This document shows, piece after piece, positions 36,320 through 45,602 of a DNA stretch of 64,000 bases. The stretch lies in assembly GCF_900114715.1 (NCBI RefSeq), contig NZ_FOTY01000010.1, positions 1 to 64,000 of the forward strand. The letters run 5' to 3'. This DNA comes from Salibacterium qingdaonense. Lineage in GTDB: Bacteria > Bacillota > Bacilli > Bacillales > Marinococcaceae. Position 1 is the first letter of the stretch, and each line of letters opens with the position of its first letter. Both the position numbers and the translations under genes were made by a program. The notes beneath the pieces are model-generated. The model did not search any database and had not been told where the DNA came from. It saw only the letters and a list, made by a program, of their open reading frames with translations.

Positions 36320-37474
36320 CTATTCCTTATACTTTTTGAGTTGATCTCCAATCATATCTCCAAGTGAGAATCCGGAATGATCTTCCTCCGGTGCTTCATA
36401 CTCTTCCTGAACTTTTGGATTAGGAGTATCTTCTCTTTCAAGTTCCCGAATGCTGAGGGAGATACGTTGTTCAGCCGGATTAATGTCCAGTATTTTCACG
36501 TTAACCGCCTGACCTTCTTCCAGTACTTCACTTGGTGTTCCGATATGACGGTTGGCAATTTGGGAAATGTGAACAAGACCTTCCACTCCGGGAGCAACTT
36601 CAACAAAAGCTCCGAAAGATACAAGACGTTTAACCTGTCCCTCGATAATGTCGCCTGCTTCCATCTGTCCATCAATTGTTGTCCATGGTCCCGGAAGCGT
36701 CTCTTTAATGGAGAGCGAAACCCGCTCGCTTTCCGAATCTACTGCAAGAATCTTGACGTCAATTTCATCGCCCTCATTCACAATTTCTCCCGGTGATTCT
36801 ACTCTGTGATGAGCCATCTGGGAAATGTGAACAAGGCCGTCTACGCCGCCGATATCTACGAAAGCGCCAAAATCAGTGAGACGCTGCACGGTGCCTTTAA
36901 CAACATCACCGACCTGAAGATTTTCCAGCAGCTCTTTCTTCTGCTGATCAGCTTCATCATCCAGCACCGCCCGCTGGGAAAGAATGAGCTTGTTGTCTTC
37001 CGGATCGATTTCAGCAATTTTCAGGCGCAGGGTACGGCCTTTGTAATCACTGAAGTCTTCCACAAAGTGGCGTTCCACAAGAGAAGCAGGGATAAATCCG
37101 CGGACGCCGAGATCAACAACCAGACCTCCTTTTACTACTTCCGCTACTTCTGCTTCGAGAATGTCACCGTTATTGAACTTTTCCTGGAGTTCTCCCCAAG
37201 CTTTATCAGCGAGTGCTGCGCGGCGCGAAAGGACCAGTTCATCATCTTCAACTTTCGTCACCTTGCACTGCAGTTCATCATCTTCCTGCAGGATGTCGTC
37301 CACTTTTTCCACGTGAAGACTGGACAACTCACTTATCGGAATAACAGCATCCACTTTATAACCTGCATCCGCATAAGCCTGTTTTTCTTCCACTTTGGTG
37401 ATTTTCGCGTTTACGATATCACCAACATGCAGTTCATTCATTCCGGCCATCTCATTATTCATTTCGTCAACCAT
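36320..37474 (-). CDS. ypfD: S1-domain RNA-binding protein (YpfD, RpsA homologue)
   Basis: A 384-aa protein of four S1 domains (about residues 15-90, 105-170, 190-260 and 275-345), each with the GxVDGLVHIS-type strand in the last two, and an acidic tail. It is shorter than the six-domain E. coli S1. It probably binds mRNA or ribosomes, but its need differs from that of S1. ATG 37474 has AAGGAGG upstream. Confidence 0.92.
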   Translation of the reverse strand: MVDEMNNEMAGMNELHVGDIVNAKITKVEEKQAYADAGYKVDAVIPISELSSLHVEKVDDILQEDDELQCKVTKVEDDELVLSRRAALADKAWGELQEKFNNGDILEAEVAEVVKGGLVVDLGVRGFIPASLVERHFVEDFSDYKGRTLRLKIAEIDPEDNKLILSQRAVLDDEADQQKKELLENLQVGDVVKGTVQRLTDFGAFVDIGGVDGLVHISQMAHHRVESPGEIVNEGDEIDVKILAVDSESERVSLSIKETLPGPWTTIDGQMEAGDIIEGQVKRLVSFGAFVEVAPGVEGLVHISQIANRHIGTPSEVLEEGQAVNVKILDINPAEQRISLSIRELEREDTPNPKVQEEYEAPEEDHSGFSLGDMIGDQLKKYKE

Positions 37475-37574
37475 TGACTTCTGCCTCCTTCACTGTCCTC
37501 AGGGAACTTCAAACTAAATATTTTTTAAATTCTTTCGGAAGAAAGAATTTGTTCCTGTGTTAACGCGCAGGTTA

Positions 37575-38168
37575 TTACCCGCTTTTTTCCATATGTTCTT
37601 TTTTAAGACCACGGATCTGCTCCATGATCGTTTCGGTGGCCTCCGCAGCATCCGCCTTTTTCTCACGCATAGAGTCCATATCCACCGGTGGTCCGTAAAT
37701 GATTGTTATACGGCCGAACAGCTTATAAGACCCGACGATGACAACAGGAACGACAGCGGCTTTTGACCGCAGGGCAAAAAAGCCTGATCCTGCAAGCCCG
37801 CTTCTGATTTCCCCCGTCCTACTCCTTGTACCCTCAGGAAAAAGGCACAAAACATGTCCTTCTTCAAGAAGTCCAAGGCCTTTTTTCAACGCCCGCCGGT
37901 CACTGCTCCCACGCTTCACCGGAAAAGCTCCAACCCTTGTCAGAACAGCGTTTACCAGCTTTTTTTCAAACAGTTCCTCTTTCGCCATAAAGGTCATGGA
38001 GCGTGACATAAACGATCCAAGCAGTGTAGGGTCAAGATTGCTGATGTGATTAGAGCATAAAAGAACAGGGCCTGTTTCCGGAATGTTCTCCCGGCCTACG
38101 ACACGGACTCTCATAAACAGAGAAAAAAACGTGCGGAATAATGCTCTCCCAATACGGTAAAGGCTCAT
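37575..38168 (-). CDS. plsC: 1-Acyl-sn-glycerol-3-phosphate acyltransferase
   Basis: Second acylation step giving phosphatidate. The 197-aa protein has the acyltransferase motifs NHISNLDP (NHxxxxD) near residue 40 and FPEGTRS near 113, with an N-terminal hydrophobic segment. ATG 38168 overlaps the cmk stop as ATGA. The cmk-plsC-ypfD order is typical of Bacillus. Confidence 0.92.
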   Translation of the reverse strand: MSLYRIGRALFRTFFSLFMRVRVVGRENIPETGPVLLCSNHISNLDPTLLGSFMSRSMTFMAKEELFEKKLVNAVLTRVGAFPVKRGSSDRRALKKGLGLLEEGHVLCLFPEGTRSRTGEIRSGLAGSGFFALRSKAAVVPVVIVGSYKLFGRITIIYGPPVDMDSMREKKADAAEATETIMEQIRGLKKEHMEKSG

Positions 38169-38842
38169 ATCTCATGAATCCTTTCCCTGGCCATTTCACA
38201 TATCTCAGCCGCCGCCTCTTCAGCGGATAGGTCTGTCGTATCAACCTTGACAGCGTCATCAGCCTGGACGAGTGGAGAAATGTCTCTGCCTGCGTCTTTT
38301 TCATCCCGGGCTTGAATGTCTTTCATCATCATCTGGAGATCAGAAGATATTCCCTTTTCCACATTCTCAAGATGACGCCGTCTCGCCCGTTCTTCAACTG
38401 AGGCGGATAAAAAAACTTTCAACTCCGCGTGTGGAAGAACTGTAGTACCGATGTCACGACCGTCAAGAACAGCTCCACGATTCTGTGCCAGTTCCTGCTG
38501 TTTTTTTACCATCTGCCTGCGCACTTTTGCGTGGGCCGAAACATCCGATACGGCAGCGGTTACGTCATTGGAGCGGATCGCAGAGGTTACTTCCTCTCCA
38601 TCTACGAAGACCCTGTTCCCTTCCGGGGATGGCAACAGTTCAATATCTGTCTTTTTTAATAACACGGAAATCCCTTCTTCATCCTGAATATCCACGTTAT
38701 GATGAATAGCATTCCAGGTTAATGCCCGGTACATCGCACCGGTGTCGATGTAGACATATTGTAATTGTGAGGCTGCGGTTCTTGCCACTGTACTTTTTCC
38801 GGCCCCGGCAGGGCCATCAATTGCGATGTTAATCTTGTTCAT
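38165..38842 (-). CDS. cmk: Cytidylate kinase
   Basis: Phosphorylates CMP and dCMP. The 225-aa protein has the Walker A GPAGAGKST near residue 10, YIDTGAMYR, and LDGRDIGTTVLP. ATG 38842 has GAGGTGC upstream; the open frame to 38914 is not supported by a ribosome site. Confidence 0.96.
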   Translation of the reverse strand: MNKINIAIDGPAGAGKSTVARTAASQLQYVYIDTGAMYRALTWNAIHHNVDIQDEEGISVLLKKTDIELLPSPEGNRVFVDGEEVTSAIRSNDVTAAVSDVSAHAKVRRQMVKKQQELAQNRGAVLDGRDIGTTVLPHAELKVFLSASVEERARRRHLENVEKGISSDLQMMMKDIQARDEKDAGRDISPLVQADDAVKVDTTDLSAEEAAAEICEMARERIHEI

Positions 38843-38949
38843 AGAGCACCTCGATGTTACAATATGTACTTCTTTGCTGTGAACAATGGATAGTACCATT
38901 GCTGGTGGTAACATTCTTAGATTATCATATCACAAAGCGTTGAACAAAT

Positions 38950-39642
38950 CTAATGATTCCGGCTGTTTATGTGTTTTCGTGCCTGAAGCTGCTGTTCGAA
39001 ACAATACTTAATTATCAGCTGTCTATCTCCATCACTTATATTATCAAACCGCAGAGAACATCTGTCTTTGGCCGCACCTTCTGCCTCCATAATCCGCACG
39101 ACACTACAGGAAAGATGCAGGTAATGTATACCACCTTCGGCCGTGTGCAGTACCACCCATGCGTTAATCATATCCTCTTGATTTAGTCCATGGCCGGCGG
39201 GCAATAAGACAGCCATACCTCCTCCACTGATGTCGATTGTGGAAGAAACAAACGGGAGAACTTCTGATTTCTGCGGATATACAGCAGCATCAAGCGCCGT
39301 GTTAATTCTAACATAATTTCTTCGTTGAACCCTGATGTAGCAGTCTCTTCCAGGGTCGGTCAACAGAATGGATCTTACCTGCCCCTGTTTTCTTCCCTTC
39401 ACTTCCGTTTCAAATGTGTACACTGCTTCATCTTTTCCAATAAACCAGGCGCTGAGCTCCACCCCTTCCAAAAAAAACCCGGTCCGTCCGGTTTCAGCGT
39501 TGACGGGGGGATCCACGACAAAAAGGCCGTTATCATAGTCAATCAGTTTACAACGGTACGTTTTGACTTCCGAACTGCCCCGCTCCAGAGACGCATGTAC
39601 CTCTTCAAGTTCAAGATGGATGGTATCACCGATATTTATCAT
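38950..39642 (-). CDS. motI: PilZ-domain c-di-GMP receptor (MotI/YpfA-like)
   Basis: A 230-aa protein with an N-terminal YcgR-type domain (about 1-90) and a C-terminal PilZ domain. The c-di-GMP-binding residues are intact as RRNYVR and, after a spacer, DISGGG. In B. subtilis the homologue inhibits the flagellar stator when c-di-GMP is high; the same role is inferred. ATG 39642 has GGGAGGG upstream. It sits between ypeB and cmk as in B. subtilis. Confidence 0.88.
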   Translation of the reverse strand: MINIGDTIHLELEEVHASLERGSSEVKTYRCKLIDYDNGLFVVDPPVNAETGRTGFFLEGVELSAWFIGKDEAVYTFETEVKGRKQGQVRSILLTDPGRDCYIRVQRRNYVRINTALDAAVYPQKSEVLPFVSSTIDISGGGMAVLLPAGHGLNQEDMINAWVVLHTAEGGIHYLHLSCSVVRIMEAEGAAKDRCSLRFDNISDGDRQLIIKYCFEQQLQARKHINSRNH

Positions 39643-39682
39643 ATATTGCCCTCCCTGTAACGGTGCTTCCAGTAATAACGGG

Positions 39683-39709
39683 AAAAGAAGAAGCATTCAT
39701 GCTTCTTCT
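39683..39709 (-). terminator. Terminator of the sleB-ypeB operon
   Basis: An 11-bp palindromic stem (AGAAGAAGCAT with its complement, 39686-39709) with a TT/GA centre and TTTT following on the minus strand, 22 bp after the ypeB stop. Confidence 0.75.
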
Positions 39710-39731
39710 TTGAACGTTTCCCATATTTCTC

Positions 39732-41081
39732 TTACATGGTATCATATACCGGTTCGGCATGCTTCATTTTTTCCACTTTTTCTTCTTTTCCAGTTTCCGC
39801 ATTTATATAAATGGTGTAGGTGTCATTATTAATGGTCCCAAAAAACTCGTAGCAGAATACTTCATCACCGTTTTCTGTTTCAATAACCGCTTTCTGTCGT
39901 TCTTTCACTTCTACTTTCGGATTTAGTTTCTGTTCGGCTTCCCCTTCGGTTATTGCCGGCTTCAGGGTTCCGCGTTCTTTTTTATTGATTAGATGTTCAG
40001 CTCCCTTAAAGCCGACAATTTCCCCGTCATCAAGTGCAGCCTCCACATAAACCGTCTCCGGATATATCTTCACCCCATTGATGACAGGTGCGAATTGAAA
40101 GGTACCGATGGAATCATACTGATTCCCTTCCATCATCTCCATATTCTTAAAACCATTTCGTTCCAGAAACGCATGGGCTTTCTGCGAGGCTTTATTCAAG
40201 CTGATTTCCTGTTCATCTACCGGTCTCGCCTGTAAGAACCAGAGAGGATGTCCACCCTTTTTTGTCATATCCATGTAAATAATGTCTTCGCCTTCGGGTT
40301 CTTCCATCGTCATCGTATAACCTTCGTATGCTGATCCCGGCTCAAGCTCTGATATTTCCACTTTCATGGAATCGGGGATTTGTAGAAATTGTTTTGCTTT
40401 TTTTGCTGCCTGTTCTTTGTTGATTGGTTTCCCTTCTATTTTCTCAGCTATCTGTTTATCAACAGCAGGATGGATTGGATCGTCAGGAGCAGCGCCTGAT
40501 TCTCTGAATCCTTTTGCCTTGCCGTCGATCGTCTGAAAACCATTTGCAATGGAATTATCCATTGGACTTCCGTTTTCTGCCATCGTTTCTTCCGCTTCTG
40601 TCCATTTTAACTGATTTTTAAGAGAAGAAGCTTGTAATCGGCGCAGGTCGTTTTTAATTTCACCGGACTGCTCATAATATCGTTGAAGCTTCTCATATTC
40701 TTTGCTGGATAAAGGTTTTTGGCCAAGATCCCGCACCGTTGTTTCATAACTGAAATCTCCTATTTTATTCAGCAGTTCCTCCGTATCATGAAGAGCCATC
40801 ATACCAATTGGAAGCTGTCCTAATTCACTGCGCGCCATCTCAGAAATCCTCCACACTTCAGCGAGGGAGCCTGACAGTTGATTTTTTGAGTTCATTGCAA
40901 GCGTCGTGCCGACTTTGTCCTGAAGCTCGTCTAAATGAAAGGTTAAATCGTGAAAGGCGCGTTGGTAGTTATTCTCGTTTTCGATCCGGAGTGCCTCATT
41001 CTGCTCTGCCTGACCGGCCCCCCAAAATCCGGTACTGATTAAAGCCACTCCCAGAACTCCTATAATGATGTTACGTATCAC
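39732..41081 (-). CDS. ypeB: Germination protein YpeB
   Basis: A 449-aa spore protein needed to stabilise and localise SleB. It has one N-terminal membrane helix (residues 4-22), a long helical middle region and C-terminal PepSY-type repeats (from about 180). It starts at GTG 41081 with GGAGGTGA upstream, 15 bp after sleB. YpeB and SleB normally depend on each other. Confidence 0.93.
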   Translation of the reverse strand: MIRNIIIGVLGVALISTGFWGAGQAEQNEALRIENENNYQRAFHDLTFHLDELQDKVGTTLAMNSKNQLSGSLAEVWRISEMARSELGQLPIGMMALHDTEELLNKIGDFSYETTVRDLGQKPLSSKEYEKLQRYYEQSGEIKNDLRRLQASSLKNQLKWTEAEETMAENGSPMDNSIANGFQTIDGKAKGFRESGAAPDDPIHPAVDKQIAEKIEGKPINKEQAAKKAKQFLQIPDSMKVEISELEPGSAYEGYTMTMEEPEGEDIIYMDMTKKGGHPLWFLQARPVDEQEISLNKASQKAHAFLERNGFKNMEMMEGNQYDSIGTFQFAPVINGVKIYPETVYVEAALDDGEIVGFKGAEHLINKKERGTLKPAITEGEAEQKLNPKVEVKERQKAVIETENGDEVFCYEFFGTINNDTYTIYINAETGKEEKVEKMKHAEPVYDTM

Positions 41082-41096
41082 CGTTTTTCACCTCCA

Positions 41097-42065
41097 CTAT
41101 TTACTGAATTTGTGCTTTCCTATTGTTTTTATTGTTTCCCGGCTGAAAATCCAGTCCGAGGTAGCTGTGACCGGATTATAGTAATAAATCGCCCCTCCGG
41201 AAGGATCTTGTCCGTTAACAGCATCCAACACAGCTTTACGGGCTTCTTCATTTGGTTCCATGTAAATCTGGCCGTCGGCTACAGCCGTGAAGGCTCTTGG
41301 TTCAAAAATGACCCCGGACGCCGTGTTTGGAAAAGAAGAACTCTCCATACGGTTGATAATAACCGCTGCTACAGCGACCTGTCCTACATAAGGTTCACCT
41401 CGCGCTTCACCGTAAACGGCATTAGACATAATTTGAATGTCATTTTCAGAATAGCCGTCTGGCACATTCATGGCTTTTTGAATATTAGCCTTATTGGATT
41501 GGTTTTCGTCTACACTGCCATTGCTATCGCTGCCTTCCCCTTTCTGATTATCCCGTTCTTTCCCTGTCTGGCCGTTTCGCTGGGTATTCCGCTGATTTTG
41601 CTGCGGACCGCCGTTTTCTTCCTTTTTCCGGGGCTGCTCTTGTTCCTGCTTACTGTCCGCACTTCCTTTCGGCCCTTTTTCGATCTTATCGGGGGTGCCT
41701 CCGTAATGCGTGAAGTCCCTCCCCTCTTCAAGTGCCTTTTTAACAAACGCTTCGTTATATTCAGTGGATTTCTCGAGCATTGCTTTCATGTCCGGACCGA
41801 CCAGTCCATCAACATCCATTCCGAATTCCTCTTGATAATTTCTTACCGACCAGTACGTACCCCATCCAAACACACCATCTATCGTGCCTTCATAAAAACC
41901 GTTATACTGAAGTCTTGACTGAAGTTCCACTACATCGTCTCCGGAGGCACCTTTTTGAACAATCTGATCGGAAAATGCTTCTGCCTGCCGGACAGGAAAG
42001 GCCGTCAGAATGATACCGGCGAGCATTATTCCCGCCATCCGTTTCCGGGCTTTTCTGTTAGTCAT
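41097..42065 (-). CDS. sleB: Spore cortex-lytic enzyme SleB
   Basis: A lytic transglycosylase that degrades spore cortex during germination. The 322-aa protein has a signal peptide (cleavage near AEA, residue 30), a peptidoglycan-binding domain (about 35-95), a long low-complexity Gln/Asn/Lys linker (about 125-195, longer than in B. subtilis as I recall) and a C-terminal hydrolase_2 domain with the catalytic Glu in NAVYGEARGE. ATG 42065 has AAGGGGG about 12 bp upstream. A sigma-G promoter is expected but not clearly seen. Confidence 0.93.
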   Translation of the reverse strand: MTNRKARKRMAGIMLAGIILTAFPVRQAEAFSDQIVQKGASGDDVVELQSRLQYNGFYEGTIDGVFGWGTYWSVRNYQEEFGMDVDGLVGPDMKAMLEKSTEYNEAFVKKALEEGRDFTHYGGTPDKIEKGPKGSADSKQEQEQPRKKEENGGPQQNQRNTQRNGQTGKERDNQKGEGSDSNGSVDENQSNKANIQKAMNVPDGYSENDIQIMSNAVYGEARGEPYVGQVAVAAVIINRMESSSFPNTASGVIFEPRAFTAVADGQIYMEPNEEARKAVLDAVNGQDPSGGAIYYYNPVTATSDWIFSRETIKTIGKHKFSK

Positions 42066-42266
42066 TTCTTTGCTGAACCCCCTTCTTTGCTGTCACTTCA
42101 TGCCGGTTATGGTTATTTTCTTCCCACCTGCACTTTTTATACATTCCTATCCGGCGTGTAACATTTATTTTGTAAAACCGCTTCTTCTGTATGCTCACAA
42201 ACATCCTTTCCCGTGCAGGGACACGTTTCCTTTCATTCAAACTCAACAATCCATTTTCCCTATGAA

Positions 42267-42310
42267 AAAAAGTTCCGGACGATTCAACATTGAATCGTCC
42301 GGAACTTTTT
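42267..42310 (-). terminator. Terminator of metI-yitJ
   Basis: A 20-bp perfect stem with a 4-base loop and flanking A/T runs, the strongest hairpin in the window. It follows the yitJ stop by about 50 bp on the minus strand. Confidence 0.88.
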
Positions 42311-42338
42311 AGTTCATCATGGTTTTGTCCAGTCTCTT
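42267..42338 (-). repeat. Repeat family, divergent short copy D, yitJ terminator
   Basis: On the minus strand it reads AAGAGACTGGACAAAACC, a spacer, then a perfect 20-bp hairpin (42267-42310, loop ACAT) flanked by A- and T-tracts. The ends and layout match the left end of copies A to C but the hairpin sequence differs (TTCCGGACGATTCA). It starts 25 bp after the yitJ stop. The rest of the 42066-42362 gap, toward sleB, shows no gene. Confidence 0.65.
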
Positions 42339-42362
42339 CGTGCTTACAGCTGCTGGAACTTT

Positions 42363-44192
42363 TTAATTTGTATTATTATTTTCGCGTACATACGCTGTTA
42401 ATTCTGCCGTAATATCATAACGCAGGAATGGTGTTATTAAATACACTCCATGAAAATACCGCAGAGATTCGTCAATCAGTTCTTTGGAAATGGCGATCCC
42501 TTCTGCCTGCGCCGCTTCACGATCTTCCCCGCATGCTGCCATTCTTGATCTAATTCCATCTGTCAGCTGGATTCCGGGAACTTCATTATGGAGAAACTCA
42601 GCATTTCTACTGCTGACAAGCGGCATTATCCCTATATAGATGGGAACAAAAAGATTTTTCACTTCTTCATATATGTTTTCAAACTGATCTTTTCCATACA
42701 CCGGCTGTGTCATAAAATAATCCGCCCCGGCTTCGATCTTTTTTTCCAGTCTCTGTGCTGCTTTATGCAGATTTCTCACATTAGGATTAAAAGCAGCGGC
42801 GACGGTGAATGATGTTTTTTCACCTAGAGAATTACCGGAATACGAACGACCCTCATTCATTTCCTTTATCAAGGTAATAAGCCTGGTGGAATTCATGTCA
42901 TATACGGATGTTGCCCCTGGAAAGTCGCCGACTTTGGATGGATCTCCGGTCACAGCAAGGATATCCTGAATCCCCATCGTATGCAGACCGAGTAGATGAG
43001 ACTGCAGGCCGATCAGGTTCCGGTCCCTGCACGTAAGATGCAAAAGCGGACGCGCTTTTGTTCTGTTCTGCACAGCGGCCGCCATTGCCAAATTATCAAT
43101 CCTCGGGCTCGCAAGAGAGTTATCCGCCATCGTTACTGCATCTGCTCCTGCCTCGTGGAGCGCTTTTGCACCGTGTATGAACTTTTCCGTAGCAAGTTTT
43201 TTCGGAGGATCAAGCTCTACAATCACCGACGGCCTGTCGCGATTCACTACATCAAGCCGCTGTTTCGGTGGATGGATCCGTGACGCAGCCGGAATTTCCC
43301 GGGCAGGCTCCGGTACAGTTTCCTTCTCTGTGATCGGCATGGTGTTTTTTACCGCCTCTGCCGTCCAGGCAATGTGATCCGGGGTCGTGCCGCAGCATCC
43401 TCCGATAATATTAACACCTTCATTTTTAAGATCAAGTGCCCTCTGGTAAAAGTACTCCGGGTTGGACTGATACACGAACCGGCCGTCATCAAGATTGGGC
43501 AGACTGGCATTTGGATAAGCGGAAAAATACATTTCTTCCATTAAAGGAACGTGTTCAAACGACTGTACCAAATGATATGGACCCATCCTGCAGTTCAGTC
43601 CAGCCACTTCAGCTCCCGCTCTTTTCAGTTCCTGAAATACCTCAGTGACCGGAGTACCTCCGTGCATAACGCCAACGTCCCCTAGAGCAGCCTGGGCAAT
43701 GACCGGCACGTCAGTCATACTCCGCAGCAGCCGTACCGTTTCCAAAAGTTCCTGCCAATCATAAAAGGTTTCGAGGATGAAGACATCCGGACTTTCTTCC
43801 ACCAGGGTTTGGATCTGCCTCCGGTAGGATTCACCGATTGTGTCCCTTGAAATATCGAGCGCCTGCACACCGGTTATCCCCCCTACAGTTGCTGCTGCAA
43901 AAGCGCGGGAACCGGCAGCTTCTTTTGCCAGGCGCATTCCCTGCCGGTTAATGTTTTCCACTTCCTCATCAAGTGTATATTTTTTTAGTTTTACGTCATT
44001 GGCAGCGTACGTATTCGATTGAATAACATCTGCTCCGGCATCTACGTATTCCTGATGAACCTGTTGAATAACGTCCGGTTCCGTCACATTCAGCGACTCA
44101 AACGAGCCACTGTACCCTTTATCATAAAGGTAGGTTCCCATCGCTCCGTCCCCTACCAGTACTCTTTTGTTTAACTCACTGACGATATTCAA
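42363..44192 (-). CDS. yitJ: Bifunctional homocysteine S-methyltransferase / methylene-THF reductase
   Basis: A 609-aa fusion. Residues 1 to about 290 are a homocysteine methyltransferase domain (DGAMGTYLYDKG; zinc cysteines in GLNCRMGP and GGCCGT), and about 320-600 a methylenetetrahydrofolate reductase barrel (ELDPPK, VTGDPSKVGD, TQPVYG). It thus makes the methyl donor and may use it on homocysteine. The start is TTG 44192 with AAAGGGTG 7 bp upstream. It is second in a SAM-riboswitch operon with metI. Confidence 0.94.
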   Translation of the reverse strand: MNIVSELNKRVLVGDGAMGTYLYDKGYSGSFESLNVTEPDVIQQVHQEYVDAGADVIQSNTYAANDVKLKKYTLDEEVENINRQGMRLAKEAAGSRAFAAATVGGITGVQALDISRDTIGESYRRQIQTLVEESPDVFILETFYDWQELLETVRLLRSMTDVPVIAQAALGDVGVMHGGTPVTEVFQELKRAGAEVAGLNCRMGPYHLVQSFEHVPLMEEMYFSAYPNASLPNLDDGRFVYQSNPEYFYQRALDLKNEGVNIIGGCCGTTPDHIAWTAEAVKNTMPITEKETVPEPAREIPAASRIHPPKQRLDVVNRDRPSVIVELDPPKKLATEKFIHGAKALHEAGADAVTMADNSLASPRIDNLAMAAAVQNRTKARPLLHLTCRDRNLIGLQSHLLGLHTMGIQDILAVTGDPSKVGDFPGATSVYDMNSTRLITLIKEMNEGRSYSGNSLGEKTSFTVAAAFNPNVRNLHKAAQRLEKKIEAGADYFMTQPVYGKDQFENIYEEVKNLFVPIYIGIMPLVSSRNAEFLHNEVPGIQLTDGIRSRMAACGEDREAAQAEGIAISKELIDESLRYFHGVYLITPFLRYDITAELTAYVRENNNTN

Positions 44193-44222
44193 TGCCTGAC
44201 ACCCTTTCTGCCCGTCCCTTGA

Positions 44223-45329
44223 TCAGGAAAGGTTGTTCAAAGCCTGGTCCAGATCAGCGATCAAATCATCTGCATGCTCTATTCCTACGGAAAAACGCAG
44301 AAGTCTGTTGCACACTCCGTTTGCCGTTCTTACTTCTTCAGGCATATCTGCATGCGTCTGGGTAGCCGGATACGTAATAAAACTTTCCACACCGCCCAGA
44401 CTCTCCGCGAAGGTAATCACCTGCAGGTTCTGCAGGAGCGGATTGACCCATTCTTCATGGTCAAGGCGGAAAGAAAGCATACCACCCTGTCCCGGATAAA
44501 GCACGTCTTTGATCTTTTCATGATTCTCAAGAAAAGAAGCAACAGCTCTCGCGTTTTCTGTATGTCTCTGCATCCTTAGAGAAAGAGTTTTCATACCTCT
44601 CATCAGAAGCCAGGAATCCATCGGAGAGAGTATCGTTCCCATACCGTTCTGGAAGTCCCCGATAGTATTCCCGGTTTCTTCATCTTTTGTGACAACAAGA
44701 CCTGCAATAACATCATTGTGTCCGCCCAGATATTTCGATGCACTATGAACAACGATATCCGCTCCTTCCTGCAGAGGCTGCTGCAAAAGCGGCGTATAAA
44801 ACGTATTATCTACGATCAGAAGAAGATTGTACTCGCCGGCAAGCGCCGACAATGCTTTAACATCGGCCTCCTGCATCAATGGATTGGTCGGTGTTTCAAT
44901 AAACAAGGCGCGTGTATTCTCATTAATAAGAGAGGCAAAATCCTCCATGTTACGGGGATCCCCGTATTGGATTTTCACGCCCCAGCGGGTCCATCCTTCT
45001 TCAAAAAGCCTGTAGGTTCCCCCGTATAAATCCTGAGAGGCCAGGACTTCATCACCATACGAAAACATCGAAAACAGAGTCTGAATAGCAGCCATTCCAG
45101 AGCTGAAAGCAAAGCCTTGCGCCCCTCCTTCCAGTTCAGCTATCGACCGTTCCAAAATATCTCTTGTTGGATTGCCCGTTCTCGAATAATCATAACCAGT
45201 CGACTCCCCAATACCACGGTGACGGTATGCAGTTGAAAAATAGACGGGTGGATTCACAGCTCCTGTCTTTTCATCGGCATTATTGCCTATCTGAACAAGG
45301 CTGGTTTCTACATGATGACGATTGCTCAT
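44223..45329 (-). CDS. metI: Cystathionine gamma-synthase / O-acetylhomoserine thiolyase MetI
   Basis: A 368-aa Cys/Met-metabolism PLP enzyme. The PLP lysine is in HSASKYLGGHNDVIAG, and the YSRTGNPTRD motif is intact. It is assigned to MetI rather than cystathionine lyase because it lies directly behind a SAM riboswitch and before yitJ; substrate choice cannot be read from the sequence. ATG 45329 has AAAGGTG 9 bp upstream. Confidence 0.88.
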   Translation of the reverse strand: MSNRHHVETSLVQIGNNADEKTGAVNPPVYFSTAYRHRGIGESTGYDYSRTGNPTRDILERSIAELEGGAQGFAFSSGMAAIQTLFSMFSYGDEVLASQDLYGGTYRLFEEGWTRWGVKIQYGDPRNMEDFASLINENTRALFIETPTNPLMQEADVKALSALAGEYNLLLIVDNTFYTPLLQQPLQEGADIVVHSASKYLGGHNDVIAGLVVTKDEETGNTIGDFQNGMGTILSPMDSWLLMRGMKTLSLRMQRHTENARAVASFLENHEKIKDVLYPGQGGMLSFRLDHEEWVNPLLQNLQVITFAESLGGVESFITYPATQTHADMPEEVRTANGVCNRLLRFSVGIEHADDLIADLDQALNNLS

Positions 45330-45363
45330 TTTGTTTCACACCTTTGCCGGTAAAATATATGTA

Positions 45364-45402
45364 AAATAAAGAAAGACCTTCTCCCGGATAAGAAGAAGGT
45401 CT
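45364..45402 (-). terminator. Riboswitch-controlled terminator before metI
   Basis: AGACCTTCT (45374-45382) pairs with AGAAGGTCT (45394-45402), followed on the minus strand by TTCTTTATTTT. It lies between the SAM aptamer and the metI start, as expected for a transcriptional OFF switch. Confidence 0.85.
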
Positions 45403-45423
45403 GTGTTCCAGACGGATGTTCAC

Positions 45424-45541
45424 CTCTTCTCATCTTCCAGGTGTCCTCCACCTGTTGGACTTAGCACCGGGCCGGACCGATTCTCCGGCTGGCTGCTGAG
45501 ATTTCTTCGGGCCTGTCCCTCCATCTCTCTTGATAAGAATC
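45424..45541 (-). ncRNA. SAM-I riboswitch (S-box) upstream of metI-yitJ
   Basis: On the minus strand all S-box signatures appear in order: TTCTTATCAAGAG, GGAGGGA, GGCCCGAAGAAATCTCAGC, GGTGCTAAGTCC, and the closing GATGAGAAGA. Binding of SAM should favour the terminator that follows and shut off metI-yitJ. The promoter would lie in 45541-45602, where I cannot choose convincing hexamers. Confidence 0.95.
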
Positions 45542-45602
45542 TGTATGACATTGTTGTTAGTAAAACCGTACACGATAACTTAAAGTTTTGCAACAAAGAA
45601 TA

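Noticed and set aside
36806-37477. A 223-aa plus-strand open frame
   Set aside because: It is antisense to ypfD, whose four S1 domains are clear; the frame has no ribosome site and an unlikely composition.
37508-37552. Hairpin AAATTCTTTC/GAAAGAATTT upstream of ypfD
   Set aside because: It lacks a T-tract in the useful direction and lies after plsC's upstream neighbour only by chance; not supported as a terminator.
42090-42180. A sigma-G promoter for sleB
   Set aside because: TGTATA and CATA-like hexamers occur, but none pair at the right spacing.
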